A stretch of 64,000 nt of DNA from Thermomicrobiales bacterium (GCA_019637585.1 JAHBVL010000002.1:434001-498000); one strand, 5' to 3'. Shown: positions 8,797 to 18,896, counted from the first letter of the stretch. The notes: generated by a model not told the origin, from the sequence alone. Program-made: numbers and translations.

Positions 8797-8882
8797 GGAG
8801 AGGTGTCCGAGCGGTTTAAGGTGCCAATCTCGAAAATTGGTGTGGTGTTGAGCCACCGCGGGTTCGAATCCCGCCCTCTCCG
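8797..8882 (+). tRNA. tRNA-Ser (anticodon CGA)
   Basis: The acceptor GGAGAGG pairs with CCTCTCC, CCAAT/ATTGG encloses CTCGAAA, a long variable arm (TGTGGTGTTGAGCCACC) is present, and the T arm is GCGGG-TTCGAAT-CCCGC. Confidence 0.95.
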
Positions 8883-8918
8883 CCGCGCTCCCTCCCTCCG
8901 AATGGAGGATCTCCCCTC

Positions 8919-9383
8919 ATGGCTACCGCCAAATCCAGTCTTAAGCGTATGGACAACGTCCTCATCGTCGTCGACGATCTCGATGCCGCCATCGCGTTTT
9001 TCACCGAGCTCGGCATGGAGCTGGAAGGTCAGATGACGGTCGAGGGTCCGTGGGCGGACAAGGTTGTTGGGCTTACGGGCGTGCGTTCCGACATTGCGAT
9101 GCTGCGGACACCGGACGGCCACGGAAAGGTCGAGCTGTCGAAATTCCACGCACCGGCATCTGTCAGATTCGGACCGGAAATCACGCCGTCGAACACGCTG
9201 GGAATGCGCCGCATCATGTTCGCGGTCGACAACCTCGATGAGCTGGTGGACCGCATGACCCGGCACGGCGCTGAGCTCGTCGGCGAAATCGCCCAGTACG
9301 AGAACTCCTACCGTCTCTGCTTCATGCGAGGCCCCGAAGGGATCATCGTCGGGCTGGCCGAGGAGCTTGCAGGCAGTCAGTAG
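8919..9383 (+). CDS. VOC family (glyoxalase/bleomycin-resistance fold) protein
   Basis: The 154-residue protein has two beta-alpha-beta-beta-beta modules: MDNVLIVVDDLDAAIAFFTELGMEL at the N-terminus and RIMFAVDNLDELVDRMTRHG in the second half. It ends with YRLCFMRGPEGIIVGLAEEL, where the glutamate is in the usual metal-ligand position. The fold supports lyase, dioxygenase or drug-binding roles; the substrate cannot be assigned. It stands alone, 36 bp downstream of tRNA-Ser(CGA), and an imperfect hairpin (9382-9409) follows its stop. Confidence 0.85.
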   Translation: MATAKSSLKRMDNVLIVVDDLDAAIAFFTELGMELEGQMTVEGPWADKVVGLTGVRSDIAMLRTPDGHGKVELSKFHAPASVRFGPEITPSNTLGMRRIMFAVDNLDELVDRMTRHGAELVGEIAQYENSYRLCFMRGPEGIIVGLAEELAGSQ

Positions 9384-9489
9384 CAGACAACGACGCGAGT
9401 TCGTCTGCTCACCGCCCGCGAGCGACGCGTGTTTGACCGGACGGCTGAAGAACGTCCCTCGATAGCGACCTCTGGTCAACCGGGAGTTG

Positions 9490-9495
9490 TATACT
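9490..9495 (+). promoter_or_regulatory. -10 box TATACT for tRNA-Ser(GGA)
   Basis: TATACT lies 18 bp before the mature tRNA, as at tRNA-Ser(UGA). Confidence 0.55.
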
Positions 9496-9513
9496 CTGCC
9501 ATTGGCGCAAGCT

Positions 9514-9606
9514 GGAAGGGTCGCATAGTTTGGCCTAGTGCGCGCGACTGGAAATCGCGTAGACGGTGATGCCGTCTCGTGGGTTCGAATCCCACCCCTT
9601 CCGCCA
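9514..9606 (+). tRNA. tRNA-Ser (anticodon GGA)
   Basis: The acceptor GGAAGGG pairs with CCCTTCC, CGCGA/TCGCG encloses CTGGAAA, a long variable arm and the T arm GTGGG-TTCGAAT-CCCAC are present, and CCA is encoded at 9604-9606. Confidence 0.95.
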
Positions 9607-9618
9607 AATCGACTCCCA

Positions 9619-10539
9619 CTAGTCGGCGCGAAGTTTCGCGTCGATTTCGCGTTTCAGCGGCATCGATGGTTGCGCGCCCCGCCGCGTGACCGAGATCGAT
9701 CCAGCGATCACGCCTACTCTCGTTGCGTCCAGCGGAGATCGGCCGCGCCCGACCTCCGCGGCAAACGCACCGCAGAAGGCATCGCCCGCTCCCGTCGTAT
9801 CGACCGCATCGACCTGAGGCGCCGGAACCACGTCAGTTCCGTCCCCAGAAGCGACGACTGCCCCCTGACTCCCCGTCGTGATGACCACCACTGCCGGACC
9901 CAGATCGCGCAGTGCTCGGGCGGCATCCGGCCAGGCGCCAGACGCCAGGTCTCTGCCCAGCAACGCGGCGGCCTCGACCTCGTTGACTACCAGCATCGAA
10001 GCGGCCAATGCCAGCGCCCTGCCATCAGCGGGCTCCGGGGTCGCGTTACAGATGACCGGGATGTCTCTCGCCGCAGCTTCCCGCCACAGCGCCTCGAGTG
10101 TTGCCGGTCGGTGCTCCAGCGTCGCCAGAATCACATCAGGGTTCCACCGCTCGATGGCGCTGGTCGCCAGTTCCGGGGTCACACCCCATGTCGCACCCGG
10201 CACATACGCGATGCGATTCTCTCCACCCGGTTCGACGAGAATGATGGCGACGCCGGACGGCAGGTCATCGAACACCGATACGGTTTCCGTGGCGATCCCC
10301 TCATGCTGCAGGTCGAGCAGCCGTTGCTGGCCAAACGCGTCTTTGCCCAATCCACCGAGCATGGCCACCTGCGCGCCCGACCGGGCAGCCGATACCGCCT
10401 GATTGGCGCCCTTGCCTCCCCCAAAGGTGGCGAATGACTGGCCGGTCACCGTTTCCCCAGCCTCCGGCGCAGCAGTCACCTGCATGACCAGATCGGTGTT
10501 GATCGAACCGGCAACGAGGATTCGGGGACTGTCGGTCAC
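9619..10539 (-). CDS. rbsK: Ribokinase (PfkB family sugar kinase)
   Basis: The 306-residue kinase has the PfkB N-terminal signature GSINTDLVMQVTAAPEAGET, the substrate glycine motif FATFGGGKGANQAVSAARSG, and the C-terminal ATP/anion-hole signature DTTGAGDAFCGAFA with the catalytic Asp. This pattern fits ribokinase (ribose to ribose-5-phosphate). No ribose transporter is nearby, so the true sugar is unproven. The ATG at 10539 directly abuts the stop of the transglutaminase gene (10540), which makes this the last gene of a four-gene operon. It ends 12 bp from the convergent tRNA-Ser. Confidence 0.87.
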   Translation of the reverse strand: MTDSPRILVAGSINTDLVMQVTAAPEAGETVTGQSFATFGGGKGANQAVSAARSGAQVAMLGGLGKDAFGQQRLLDLQHEGIATETVSVFDDLPSGVAIILVEPGGENRIAYVPGATWGVTPELATSAIERWNPDVILATLEHRPATLEALWREAAARDIPVICNATPEPADGRALALAASMLVVNEVEAAALLGRDLASGAWPDAARALRDLGPAVVVITTGSQGAVVASGDGTDVVPAPQVDAVDTTGAGDAFCGAFAAEVGRGRSPLDATRVGVIAGSISVTRRGAQPSMPLKREIDAKLRAD

Positions 10540-13110
10540 TTACCTGCCCTTTCGTCTCCACGGGCGCCACGAATAGAACGCCTTGCGCGCTTCCAGCCAT
10601 CCGGCCAGGCCCCGCTCACCGCCGCCATCTTCTGGAGGACCGTAGCGCTCGTCGGTGTATGCCTCGGCAATCGATGCCGCGGCGCCTTGATGGCGGGGAC
10701 TGACTGTTCCGTACTGGGCAGCATACTCCGCCGGCGTCATGGTGCCATCCGGTTTCACGCCGAAGAACTTGCCCAACCGCTGCAGGCGGTAATAGAACGA
10801 AGCCGCCGGTCGCAAATGCCGCAACGGCCACTTCCACAGGAGGAGCAATCCGCCGATGGCCGCGGCCAATGCCAGCAGGATCGGGAACAGCACACCGGGA
10901 AAGGAGGTGAGTGAGATCCCATTCCCCGTGCCTCCCTGCGTCGGCGGCGGCTGGAGCGCTACTGGTCCGGGCGAAGCGTCCGGCGCTGCCGTTGGCGTCT
11001 GCTCGGCGTCTGGCTGCTCCGGCTGAGGAGTCGGCGTCGGCTGAATCGGTCCCTGCTGCGATGTCGCATCCTGATCGAGATCGATGACGTCCTGCGACGG
11101 CGTTGGCTCGAACGGAATCCATCCGTACTCCGAAAAGTAGACCTCGACCCAGGCGTGCGCGTCTTTCGATCGGTACTGAAACGCGCCGGCGGCAGCATCG
11201 AACGACACAGGCGCCAACCCGGTGACGATTCTGGCCGGAACGCCCAATGCCCGCAGCATCACCACCATCGACGAGGCGAAGTGGTCGCACCGGCCAATGC
11301 CAGACTCGAAGAGGAAATAGTCGACGATGTCCTCGCCATCGGGAGCCGGTCCCGCCTGGAGCAGATAGCTGAAGTTCGATCGCAGATAGGTTTCGATCGC
11401 TTTGGCCATGGTGTAGGGATCGGTTGCCCCTGCATCGGCGACAATCTCAGCGGCCAGCGACCGGGTTCGGTCGGAAACCGTATCGGGCAGCTGGAGATAG
11501 GAGCTCGTGATGGAGTCGGGATATGTCCGCGCCGACGCCTGGAGCGTGGCCGCATCGACGTTCGGAACCAGGCCGGTCGCGGAATAGGTATCGAACGACT
11601 GGCGTTGCGCCGCGAACACCGCCTCGATATCGGTGTAGATGGGGAGCCTGCCCCGCACGGAAAGCACGATACCGAGGCTCTCATCCCAGCCGATCTCTGC
11701 CACGACCGGGTAGCGCATCAGACTCTCGATTTCCTCGTCGATCATCCCTCGCATGCCCGCGTCGGCAATGGTCACGACGCCTGACGCCAGGTCGTCCTCA
11801 TCGAACCGCGCCAGTCGCAGCAATCCGACGAGCGACTGCAGATCGAGCGGCACCTGGCTGATGTCGACATCGTTGATCGCGAACTGCATATCCACCGGTT
11901 GCCAGGCGACCTGTATGGCCGTCGGACCGGAAATCGAGAGATGGGTCTCCAGCGTGAGGAGCAGCCCTCCTGAAGCGCCATAGAGCTGGATCTCGCCGCT
12001 GACCGGATTGCGCGACAAAATCACGCTGTCGGGCAGATGCATTTCCTGATCGGCCCCAAACGCGATACGGGGCGGAGCGTCGAGGATCTCAGCGCCATCC
12101 AGTTCAGGCGGAACACCAAACGTCGACGACCATCCGGCGCCGTCGTAGTTGTCGAATTTGCGAGCAGCGAGATAGTGCTGATCGGCCGCCCGCAAACTGG
12201 CAATCAGCGTTTCTCCGGAAGCGATGCCGTCCCCAACTTTGAACTCGTCGGCGAACTCACCATAGTTTCCGGCCAGCGTCGACCCGCTCCCCTTGTTCGG
12301 CAATCGGTCGATCTGCTCGGTGACGGTGTCCGCCAACTCCTGGGCGTGCTGGGAAACCCAATCCTGCGCGTTCGGGGGAATGGTCAATGCTGCGTAGGTT
12401 GCGCTGGCCACAACAATGCCGGCGAGGGCAAGGCCCGCCAACGCCGCGATCCGTTGGACATTCCGGGGTCCGGCCAATCCACGGTCCGACCACTGGGCGG
12501 TTCGGGCTGTGGCTGTTGCGCTGGCTCCCTGGGCGATGGCCAATCCGGCAAAGACCAGGGCCGGCCAGACATCCTGGTCGCGGTCCAGCGCCAGGCTGGT
12601 CAGCATGACGCATGCTGGAAGCGCCATCGACCAGACATACCAACCCCGCCGAAAGAGCATCCAGGCGGCGCCATACCCCACCAGCCAGATCGTGAGCGCA
12701 ATACCGATACTGGCCACATCGTCCGGCAGCGGATCGCCCCGGCCGAAGGCATCGATCATGACCTGTCCGCGATCGACGTTCCGTCTGGCAAGCTCGACGA
12801 TCGCTCCCGTTCGAACGTCGTTCCACGTGGCTCTCGGCTCGACAGCAACAAGCGCCGCCGCAAATCCCATCACCAGACTGATCAGGTGCGCCAGCAAATC
12901 GCTGGCCCGCAACTCGCCCAGCACGAACCCAAGCAGGTATCCCAGCCCCGCGATAACACCGAGCGTCTGAGGTTCGATCACGTCATTGGCAGGATCGATG
13001 ACCAATCCGACCATCGTCATCATCCCGACGCCCGCAAAGAGCGAGACCCAGTCGGGAACGCGATGGTGGGAAGGAGTAGCCGTCGTTGCCGTAGCGGTCG
13101 ATGAGGTCAT
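10540..13110 (-). CDS. Membrane transglutaminase-like protein (TgpA/DUF3488-type)
   Basis: The 856-residue protein has about six N-terminal hydrophobic segments (roughly residues 20-250), a large extracytoplasmic part, a transglutaminase-like core, a Pro/Thr/Gln-rich linker and one further membrane segment near residue 750. The core shows the catalytic Cys in GRCDHFASS (C608) and His in DAHAWVEVYF (H652). The third triad residue lies in FEPTPS, where many relatives have DPTP. The family sits with DUF58 and MoxR proteins, as here, and is thought to process envelope proteins; the actual reaction is unknown. It overlaps the DUF58 stop by 4 bp. Confidence 0.88.
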   Translation of the reverse strand: MTSSTATATTATPSHHRVPDWVSLFAGVGMMTMVGLVIDPANDVIEPQTLGVIAGLGYLLGFVLGELRASDLLAHLISLVMGFAAALVAVEPRATWNDVRTGAIVELARRNVDRGQVMIDAFGRGDPLPDDVASIGIALTIWLVGYGAAWMLFRRGWYVWSMALPACVMLTSLALDRDQDVWPALVFAGLAIAQGASATATARTAQWSDRGLAGPRNVQRIAALAGLALAGIVVASATYAALTIPPNAQDWVSQHAQELADTVTEQIDRLPNKGSGSTLAGNYGEFADEFKVGDGIASGETLIASLRAADQHYLAARKFDNYDGAGWSSTFGVPPELDGAEILDAPPRIAFGADQEMHLPDSVILSRNPVSGEIQLYGASGGLLLTLETHLSISGPTAIQVAWQPVDMQFAINDVDISQVPLDLQSLVGLLRLARFDEDDLASGVVTIADAGMRGMIDEEIESLMRYPVVAEIGWDESLGIVLSVRGRLPIYTDIEAVFAAQRQSFDTYSATGLVPNVDAATLQASARTYPDSITSSYLQLPDTVSDRTRSLAAEIVADAGATDPYTMAKAIETYLRSNFSYLLQAGPAPDGEDIVDYFLFESGIGRCDHFASSMVVMLRALGVPARIVTGLAPVSFDAAAGAFQYRSKDAHAWVEVYFSEYGWIPFEPTPSQDVIDLDQDATSQQGPIQPTPTPQPEQPDAEQTPTAAPDASPGPVALQPPPTQGGTGNGISLTSFPGVLFPILLALAAAIGGLLLLWKWPLRHLRPAASFYYRLQRLGKFFGVKPDGTMTPAEYAAQYGTVSPRHQGAAASIAEAYTDERYGPPEDGGGERGLAGWLEARKAFYSWRPWRRKGR

Positions 13111-14411
13111 GCAATCAGGGAGACGTGCTGGGATGCTGCTCTGAGCGAGTGGTCGATCGGCGCGTCATGGAGCGCGAAGCCCGAGCCTATTCCGGCTGCA
13201 AAGTCTACGACGAAAACGGGAAAGGGCATTTCCCGGATCCGTTCGTGAATTTCTGTGCTCTCGCGGGCCGGATCGAGCGTTGCCGGATCGAGAAAAATCG
13301 CGATCGGCCGGATACCCCTATCGGTCATCGCCTGCAACGCCTCGATCCATCTGGGATCAGCGCTCGAGGAAATGACGATCGGGGTGCGGTTGCGATCGAA
13401 CCGGCGGACCTCGGCGATGATCACATCGGCCACCGTTTCGCTTCCCGAAGGCTGCGCCACCGCCAGTTCAGTGAGGATTCGGTGATACTGCCGGTCTCCG
13501 ATATCGGCGGTCAGCACCGTCCGCCCACCGGACGATCCGATGTATCCGGCGGCTCGTTTCCGGTCGAGCACCAGCTTCACCGCCGATGCGGCGATTGCGG
13601 CGATGGCATCTTCGCTACTGTCGAGCCAGGCTTCGGCGAATTCGAACCGTTCGCCGCGGCCGGCCAGCACCGTGCGAGCCGCAGGGAGATTCGACACGGA
13701 TGAAAAGTCGGCCACGATCCAGATCTCGGCAGTCGGATCGAGATCGAATTCCTTGACCATGAGCGACCCCATACGCGCCGTCAGCGCCCACGAGATGCGG
13801 TTCATCGGGTCGCCGGCCACATAGTCCCGCACCGTCGCCACCGACGGCGTGGCCATCAATGCCCGGCGTTCGATCTCGCGCCGGCCAGTTGCATCGGCAA
13901 ATGGCAACCGGAGCGCCGGCAAGTCGAACACGGGGGGATAAACCGTCAGGTCACCGTGCAGCCGTATCCGCCTGGTTCGCTGAAACACGCCCAACGGATC
14001 GCCACTGCGCAGTTCGACCGGACCGGCCGCGAACACGCCGCGCCGCACCGCAATCGACCTGGCCAGCCATGAAGCGCTGCCCTTGCGCCGCAACGACACC
14101 ACATTGCTGCCGTCGTGACCCGGCAAATGGGCGAGGTCGCGGACTTCGACCCAGAGTTTCGGCAGCTGGCTTTTGCTGCGCACCTCGACCGTATCGACCA
14201 GCACATCGCCGACCTGGAGTTTTTCGGGAGTCACCGACCGGGCGACCGTCAACCCACTGAGCGACGAGCGAGCCCAGAGCCAGCACACCGCCAGGAGCAC
14301 CAGCAGCCCCATGGCCAGTTGTGAAAGAAGTTCCCAGTCGGCCACTTCGCCGCCGATGGCGAATCCGGCGATCAGTGCGATGAGTCCTGTGGCCCGGGAG
14401 GTCAACGCCAC
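13107..14411 (-). CDS. DUF58 domain protein
   Basis: Two hydrophobic segments near the N-terminus (ATGLIALIAGFAIGG and MGLLVLLAVCWLW) are followed by a beta-rich region. The DUF58 signature VRDYVAGDPMNRISWALTA then leads into a vWA-like domain (IWIVADFSS). The frame is open to 14504, but that start lies inside the moxR gene. GTG 14411, 10 bp after the moxR stop, fits the conserved length (434 residues); TTG 14405 is an alternative. DUF58 proteins act with MoxR ATPases in poorly defined maturation or envelope roles. The gene lies between the MoxR and transglutaminase genes in one operon. Confidence 0.82.
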   Translation of the reverse strand: MALTSRATGLIALIAGFAIGGEVADWELLSQLAMGLLVLLAVCWLWARSSLSGLTVARSVTPEKLQVGDVLVDTVEVRSKSQLPKLWVEVRDLAHLPGHDGSNVVSLRRKGSASWLARSIAVRRGVFAAGPVELRSGDPLGVFQRTRRIRLHGDLTVYPPVFDLPALRLPFADATGRREIERRALMATPSVATVRDYVAGDPMNRISWALTARMGSLMVKEFDLDPTAEIWIVADFSSVSNLPAARTVLAGRGERFEFAEAWLDSSEDAIAAIAASAVKLVLDRKRAAGYIGSSGGRTVLTADIGDRQYHRILTELAVAQPSGSETVADVIIAEVRRFDRNRTPIVISSSADPRWIEALQAMTDRGIRPIAIFLDPATLDPARESTEIHERIREMPFPVFVVDFAAGIGSGFALHDAPIDHSLRAASQHVSLIA

Positions 14412-14421
14412 ACCCAGCCGG

Positions 14422-15393
14422 TCAGATGGCCGCCGCCGCGCTACGCGGCTGAGCGCCGGGCACCGGCGTCGATGCCAGCACCTGACGGACGATCTCCGTA
14501 CCACTGGCGCCGCGCAAGCGGGCGGCGGGGGTCGGAATGATGCGGTGAGAGAGGGTAAACGGCGCCAGCACCTTCACGTCGTCCGGTGTGACGTACTGCC
14601 GGCCGGCCATCGCCGCCCTGGCCCGTGACGCGTTGTAGAGCGCCAGCGACCCACGCGGACTCGCCCCCAGCAGGACATCCGGATGCCGCCGCGTCGCTTC
14701 GGTGAGCGTGACGGCGTACTCCGCAACCAACGGGCTGACGTGAATCGACCGAACGGTGGCCTGGGCATCGACCAGATCGGAAGCGGCGATCACCTGGGTC
14801 AGTTCGTCGAGGGGGTGAATGCGATGCTGGCGAGCCAGCATCTCGATCTCGTTCTCACGCCCCGGATAGCCGATGGCGATGCGCAGCAGAAATCGGTCGA
14901 GCTGCGCTTCGGGCAGGGGAAAGGTTCCTTCATAGTCGATCGGGTTCTCGGTCGCCAGCACGATAAACGGCTCGGGCAACATGTGCGTGACGCCGTCGAC
15001 CGTCACCTGCCCTTCCTCCATGGCCTCCAGGAGCGCCGATTGCGTTTTCGGCGTGGCGCGGTTGATTTCATCGGCCAGCACCATCTGAGCCACGATGGGA
15101 CCCGGGCGAAACTCGAAACGACCCGACTGGGCGTTGTAGATGCTCACCCCGGTGACATCACTGGGCAGGAGATCGGGGGTGAACTGAATTCGCTTGAACG
15201 ACGCGCCGACGCTTTTGGCAACGGCCTTGGCCAAAACCGTCTTCCCTACACCGGGCACATCCTCGATCAGCACATGCCCGCGGCAGAGCAACGCCACGAG
15301 AATCAGCTCGACCTCGGAGCGCTTGCCCACAACGACCCGCTCGACGTTCTGCGCGATTCGGCCGGCGAGATGCTGGATGTCGTTCAGCTGCAT
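14422..15393 (-). CDS. MoxR family AAA+ ATPase
   Basis: The 323-residue chaperone-like AAA+ ATPase has Walker A in [13 protein letters not shown], Walker B in [15 protein letters not shown], sensor 1 in FIVLATENP, and the family words [14 protein letters not shown] and [11 protein letters not shown]. MoxR ATPases use ATP to remodel or insert cofactors into partner proteins, often vWA proteins; here DUF58 is the likely partner. ATG 15393 was chosen over the longer frame to 15477 because homology starts at [14 protein letters not shown] -10-like TATACT on the minus strand near 15504-15509 could drive the operon. Confidence 0.9.
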   Translation of the reverse strand: MQLNDIQHLAGRIAQNVERVVVGKRSEVELILVALLCRGHVLIEDVPGVGKTVLAKAVAKSVGASFKRIQFTPDLLPSDVTGVSIYNAQSGRFEFRPGPIVAQMVLADEINRATPKTQSALLEAMEEGQVTVDGVTHMLPEPFIVLATENPIDYEGTFPLPEAQLDRFLLRIAIGYPGRENEIEMLARQHRIHPLDELTQVIAASDLVDAQATVRSIHVSPLVAEYAVTLTEATRRHPDVLLGASPRGSLALYNASRARAAMAGRQYVTPDDVKVLAPFTLSHRIIPTPAARLRGASGTEIVRQVLASTPVPGAQPRSAAAAI

Positions 15394-15572
15394 GGAAAAA
15401 GGAGATCCCCTTCGGTCAGAGACTGATGGACCACAACCAGCAATCGAACCGCGGGAGAACAACCTGATCGCGCGCAATCACTCTTGCGTCCACGGTGGGG
15501 CAAAGTATAGCAACCAGCTTCGCTTTTCCATGAGAAACGCCGCATCATCTGACGAATGGGGCTGATCGTCCT

Positions 15573-15582
15573 TATATACTCA
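15573..15582 (+). promoter_or_regulatory. Possible -10 region for polA
   Basis: The sequence TTATATACTC, about 55 bp before the GTG start, offers TATATA or TATACT. CTGACG, 18 bp further upstream, is a weak -35 candidate. Confidence 0.45.
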
Positions 15583-15637
15583 GAGGGCAATACCGGTTTC
15601 GGCGAGCGAAACGACCATCGGTCGCATTCGCAGCATT

Positions 15638-18412
15638 GTGAGTGAGCGAGTGACCGAACAATCCCATCAACCTGAATCCGACTCCCCCCGTCCGACGATC
15701 ATGCTGGTCGACGGCTATGGCCTGATTTTCCGGGCTTACTATGCCATCCAGAGCTCGATGTCGACCGCCAGCGGCGAGGTGACCAACGCCGTCTACGGCT
15801 TCGCCTCCATGCTCTTCAATCTGCTGAACAATATGAAACCCGACTACGCCGTCGTCGCCATGGAGAGCGGGCAGACGTTCCGGCACGAAGAATTCACCGA
15901 CTACAAAGCGACGCGGGCCGAATTCCCGCAGGAATTGCGGGGCCAGGTCGTCCGCATTCGCCAGATGATCGATGCGCTCAACATTCCCATCATCGAACGG
16001 GAGCGATACGAGGCCGATGACGTCATAGGCAGCCTCTCCCTGCAATACGCGCAGCAGGGACTGCAGGTGGCGATTCTGACCGGCGACACCGATCTGCTGC
16101 AGCTGGTTGGAGAGAACATCGACGTCTATCTGCCGGGCGTCAAGCAGTTCGATCAGCTACGACGCTACGACCGTGACGCCGTGGTGGAACGCTACACCTT
16201 CGGTCCGGAGCTCGTTCCCGACTACAAGGCGCTCGTCGGCGATACCTCGGACAACATCCCCGGCGTGCCTGGCATCGGCGAGAAAACCGCCAAAGCATTG
16301 ATCACCCAGTTCGGCACGATCGAGTCGATTTTCGAGCGTGTTGATGAAATCGCCCCCACCCGGGCGCAAAACGCCCTGCGGGGCAACGACGAGCTGGCCA
16401 CGAAGAGCAAACGGCTGGCGACGATCGTCCGCGATCTGGATATCGATCTGCCGGCCGACCAGGCGCGGGTTCGCAATTTCGACCGGCAGAAGCTCGTGGC
16501 ACTCCTGCAGGAGCTGGGATTCCGCACACTGCTCAACCGGCTCCCCGATACCGAGGTCGAGCCAGAAGTTGTCGAAGACACGCGCGACGCGATCAAGCGC
16601 CAGCTGATCGCCACGGAACGCGAACTGGTCGCCTTTCTCGATGCCGTTCGGGCCGCCGGCACTCTGGCCATCGACGTGGAAACGACCTCTCAGGACCCGA
16701 TGCGAGCGGTTTTGGTCGGCATCGCCATGGCCTGGTCGCCGTCGGAAAGCGCTTACGTGCCGGTCGGTCATGGCACTGCCGGGCAGGTTCCTCTGGAGAC
16801 CGTCCGCCCCTTGCTGCAAGCGGTTCTCGACGATCCGGCGGTCACGATCGTCGCGCATCACGCCAAATACGACATCACCGTTCTCGAGCGGGCCGGCTTT
16901 CGCGTGCCGCGCCTGCAATTCGATACGATGATTGCCGCCTATCTCCTGGGGGAGACCTCGGTCGGATTGAAAGATCTGGCTTTCCGCAGACTCGGTTTCG
17001 AAATGACGGAGATCTCGGAGCTGATCGGCAGCGGCCGCAATCAACTCTCGATGGATCTCGTCCCGGCCGACGAAGCCGGCGACTATGCCTGCCGTGACGT
17101 GGAAGCAACGCTCGGACTACAGGACAAACTCGCGCCGGAGCTCGCTGAACGGGAGATGATGCATCTCTTCTCCGATGTCGAGCTGCCTCTGGTGCCGGTG
17201 CTCTGTTCGATGGAACAAACCGGCGTTTCGATCGATGTCGACTACCTGAATGAGTTCGGCTCCGAAGTCCGCCAGAAGATGCACGAGGCCGAGCTGGCGA
17301 TCTACGGATACGCCGGGCAGACGTTCAACATCAACTCGACCAAGAAACTGGCGTCCGTGCTCTTCGAGGAGATGGGTCTCTCTTCCGGCCGAAAAACGAA
17401 AACGGGCTACTCGGTCGATCAACAGGTGCTGGAAAATCTCAAGAACGAGCACCCGATCATCGACCAGATTCTCGACTACCGGTCGATGGGCAAGCTCCTC
17501 TCGACCTATATCGACGCGCTGCCTGGTCAGGTTTTGCCGGAAACGGGCCGGGTTCACACGTCGTACAACCAGACCGTTGCCGCCACCGGCCGCCTATCCT
17601 CGCAAAACCCGAATCTGCAGAACATCCCTATCCGCACCGAAATGGGGCGACGGGTGCGCAAGGCATTTGTGGCGGATACCCGGGACGGCTACCGTATTTT
17701 CGAGGACTCGATGTTGCTGGCAGCCGACTACTCGCAGATCGAGCTTCGGTTGATGGCTCACCTGAGCCAGGAGCCATTTCTCCTCGATGCCTTCAATCGC
17801 GGCGAGGACATCCATCGCGCCACAGCCAGTCTCGTTTACGGTGTGCCGCCCGATGCGGTGACCAGCGACATGCGGCGCGTGGCCAAAACAGTGAACTTCG
17901 GGCTGCTGTACGGCATGCAGGCGTACGGTCTCTCCCGGGACACTGGTCTCAGCCGTGCCGAATCGCAGCAGTTCATCCAAGAGTACTGGGCTCGCCTGCC
18001 GCGGGTGAGGCAGTATCTCGATCAGACGATCAGCTTTGGCGTTCAACATGGTTATGTCCAGACGGTGAATGGCCGCCGGCGCCTCCTGCCCGATCTCACC
18101 TCGTCCAATCCAGCCCGGCGTGGCGCTGCCGAGCGGATGGCCATCAACATGCCCGTTCAGGGCACGGCGGCTGACATCATGAAAGTGGCCATGATCGCGG
18201 CGCACACGCGTCTCCAGGACGCGAAACTCCCCGCCCGTCTCATCCTGCAGGTGCACGACGAACTCGTTGTCGAGCTGGAGCGGTCGGCCCTGCCGGAAAC
18301 CTGCGCGATTCTCCGGGAGTCGATGGAATCGGCGATGGAGCTCTCCGTTCCCCTGCTGACAGAGATGAAATCGGGGCTGGACTGGATGGACATGGACGAG
18401 CTATCCGATTGA
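15638..18412 (+). CDS. polA: DNA polymerase I
   Basis: The 924 residues match full-length Pol I (E. coli 928). Residues 20-310 are the 5'-nuclease (LVDGYGLIFRAYYA, YEADDVIGS, GDTDLLQLV, VGDTSDNIPGVPGIGEKTA). Residues 325-500 form an apparently active 3'-5' exonuclease: DVETTS, HHAKYDITVLE and YACRDVEATL supply the acidic residues. Residues 510-924 are the polymerase, with motif A LAADYSQIELRLMAHLS, motif B RRVAKTVNFGLLYGM and motif C LQVHDELVVE. It fills repair gaps and removes Okazaki primers. The start is GTG. It diverges from moxR across a 244-bp gap. Confidence 0.97.
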   Translation: MSERVTEQSHQPESDSPRPTIMLVDGYGLIFRAYYAIQSSMSTASGEVTNAVYGFASMLFNLLNNMKPDYAVVAMESGQTFRHEEFTDYKATRAEFPQELRGQVVRIRQMIDALNIPIIERERYEADDVIGSLSLQYAQQGLQVAILTGDTDLLQLVGENIDVYLPGVKQFDQLRRYDRDAVVERYTFGPELVPDYKALVGDTSDNIPGVPGIGEKTAKALITQFGTIESIFERVDEIAPTRAQNALRGNDELATKSKRLATIVRDLDIDLPADQARVRNFDRQKLVALLQELGFRTLLNRLPDTEVEPEVVEDTRDAIKRQLIATERELVAFLDAVRAAGTLAIDVETTSQDPMRAVLVGIAMAWSPSESAYVPVGHGTAGQVPLETVRPLLQAVLDDPAVTIVAHHAKYDITVLERAGFRVPRLQFDTMIAAYLLGETSVGLKDLAFRRLGFEMTEISELIGSGRNQLSMDLVPADEAGDYACRDVEATLGLQDKLAPELAEREMMHLFSDVELPLVPVLCSMEQTGVSIDVDYLNEFGSEVRQKMHEAELAIYGYAGQTFNINSTKKLASVLFEEMGLSSGRKTKTGYSVDQQVLENLKNEHPIIDQILDYRSMGKLLSTYIDALPGQVLPETGRVHTSYNQTVAATGRLSSQNPNLQNIPIRTEMGRRVRKAFVADTRDGYRIFEDSMLLAADYSQIELRLMAHLSQEPFLLDAFNRGEDIHRATASLVYGVPPDAVTSDMRRVAKTVNFGLLYGMQAYGLSRDTGLSRAESQQFIQEYWARLPRVRQYLDQTISFGVQHGYVQTVNGRRRLLPDLTSSNPARRGAAERMAINMPVQGTAADIMKVAMIAAHTRLQDAKLPARLILQVHDELVVELERSALPETCAILRESMESAMELSVPLLTEMKSGLDWMDMDELSD

Positions 18413-18503
18413 CGTATCAGAGCGAATTGAGCAAAGTGACCATTTGTACGTAGAATTGCGTCATTGCGGACGTTCGCTCGTAGCGTGACGGGGTCACTTT
18501 TCC

Positions 18504-18818
18504 ATGCCGACATATCACTATCGCTGCACCGAGTGCAATTACTCTTTCGACCAGTTCCAGAAGTTCAGCGAAGACGCGCTGACCGTTTGCCCGGAATGCC
18601 AGGGTTTGATCAAGCGTGTCGTGCAACCAGTGGGCATTGTTTTCAAAGGCTCGGGTTGGTACATCACCGACAGCCGGAAGTCCGGCTCAGGCGAGTCGAA
18701 ATCGACCTCATCGACCAACGGCAGCACCAGTCAGTCCTCGAAATCCGAATCGAAACCGGCGGCCAGCGAGACCAAGACCGCCGAGCCAGCCAAAGCCGCG
18801 GCGGCATCGGAAAGCTGA
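18504..18818 (+). CDS. FmdB-type zinc ribbon protein
   Basis: This 104-residue protein has an N-terminal zinc ribbon with two CxxC pairs (YRCTEC at residue 8 and VCPEC at about 29), then VQPVGIVFKGSGWYITDSR, the usual end of the FmdB/putative regulatory zinc ribbon family. The last 50 residues are a low-complexity Ser/Lys/Ala/Glu tail, probably disordered. Function in the family is not established beyond a suspected regulatory role. It lies 91 bp after polA and may have its own promoter. Confidence 0.82.
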   Translation: MPTYHYRCTECNYSFDQFQKFSEDALTVCPECQGLIKRVVQPVGIVFKGSGWYITDSRKSGSGESKSTSSTNGSTSQSSKSESKPAASETKTAEPAKAAAASES

Positions 18819-18896
18819 TGCGCGTCGAGGCTCCACTTCTCCGACTTCGTGTCCGGCGGATCGACCCCGGCCGGCGAGGCTATTGCTCCTGTATCA

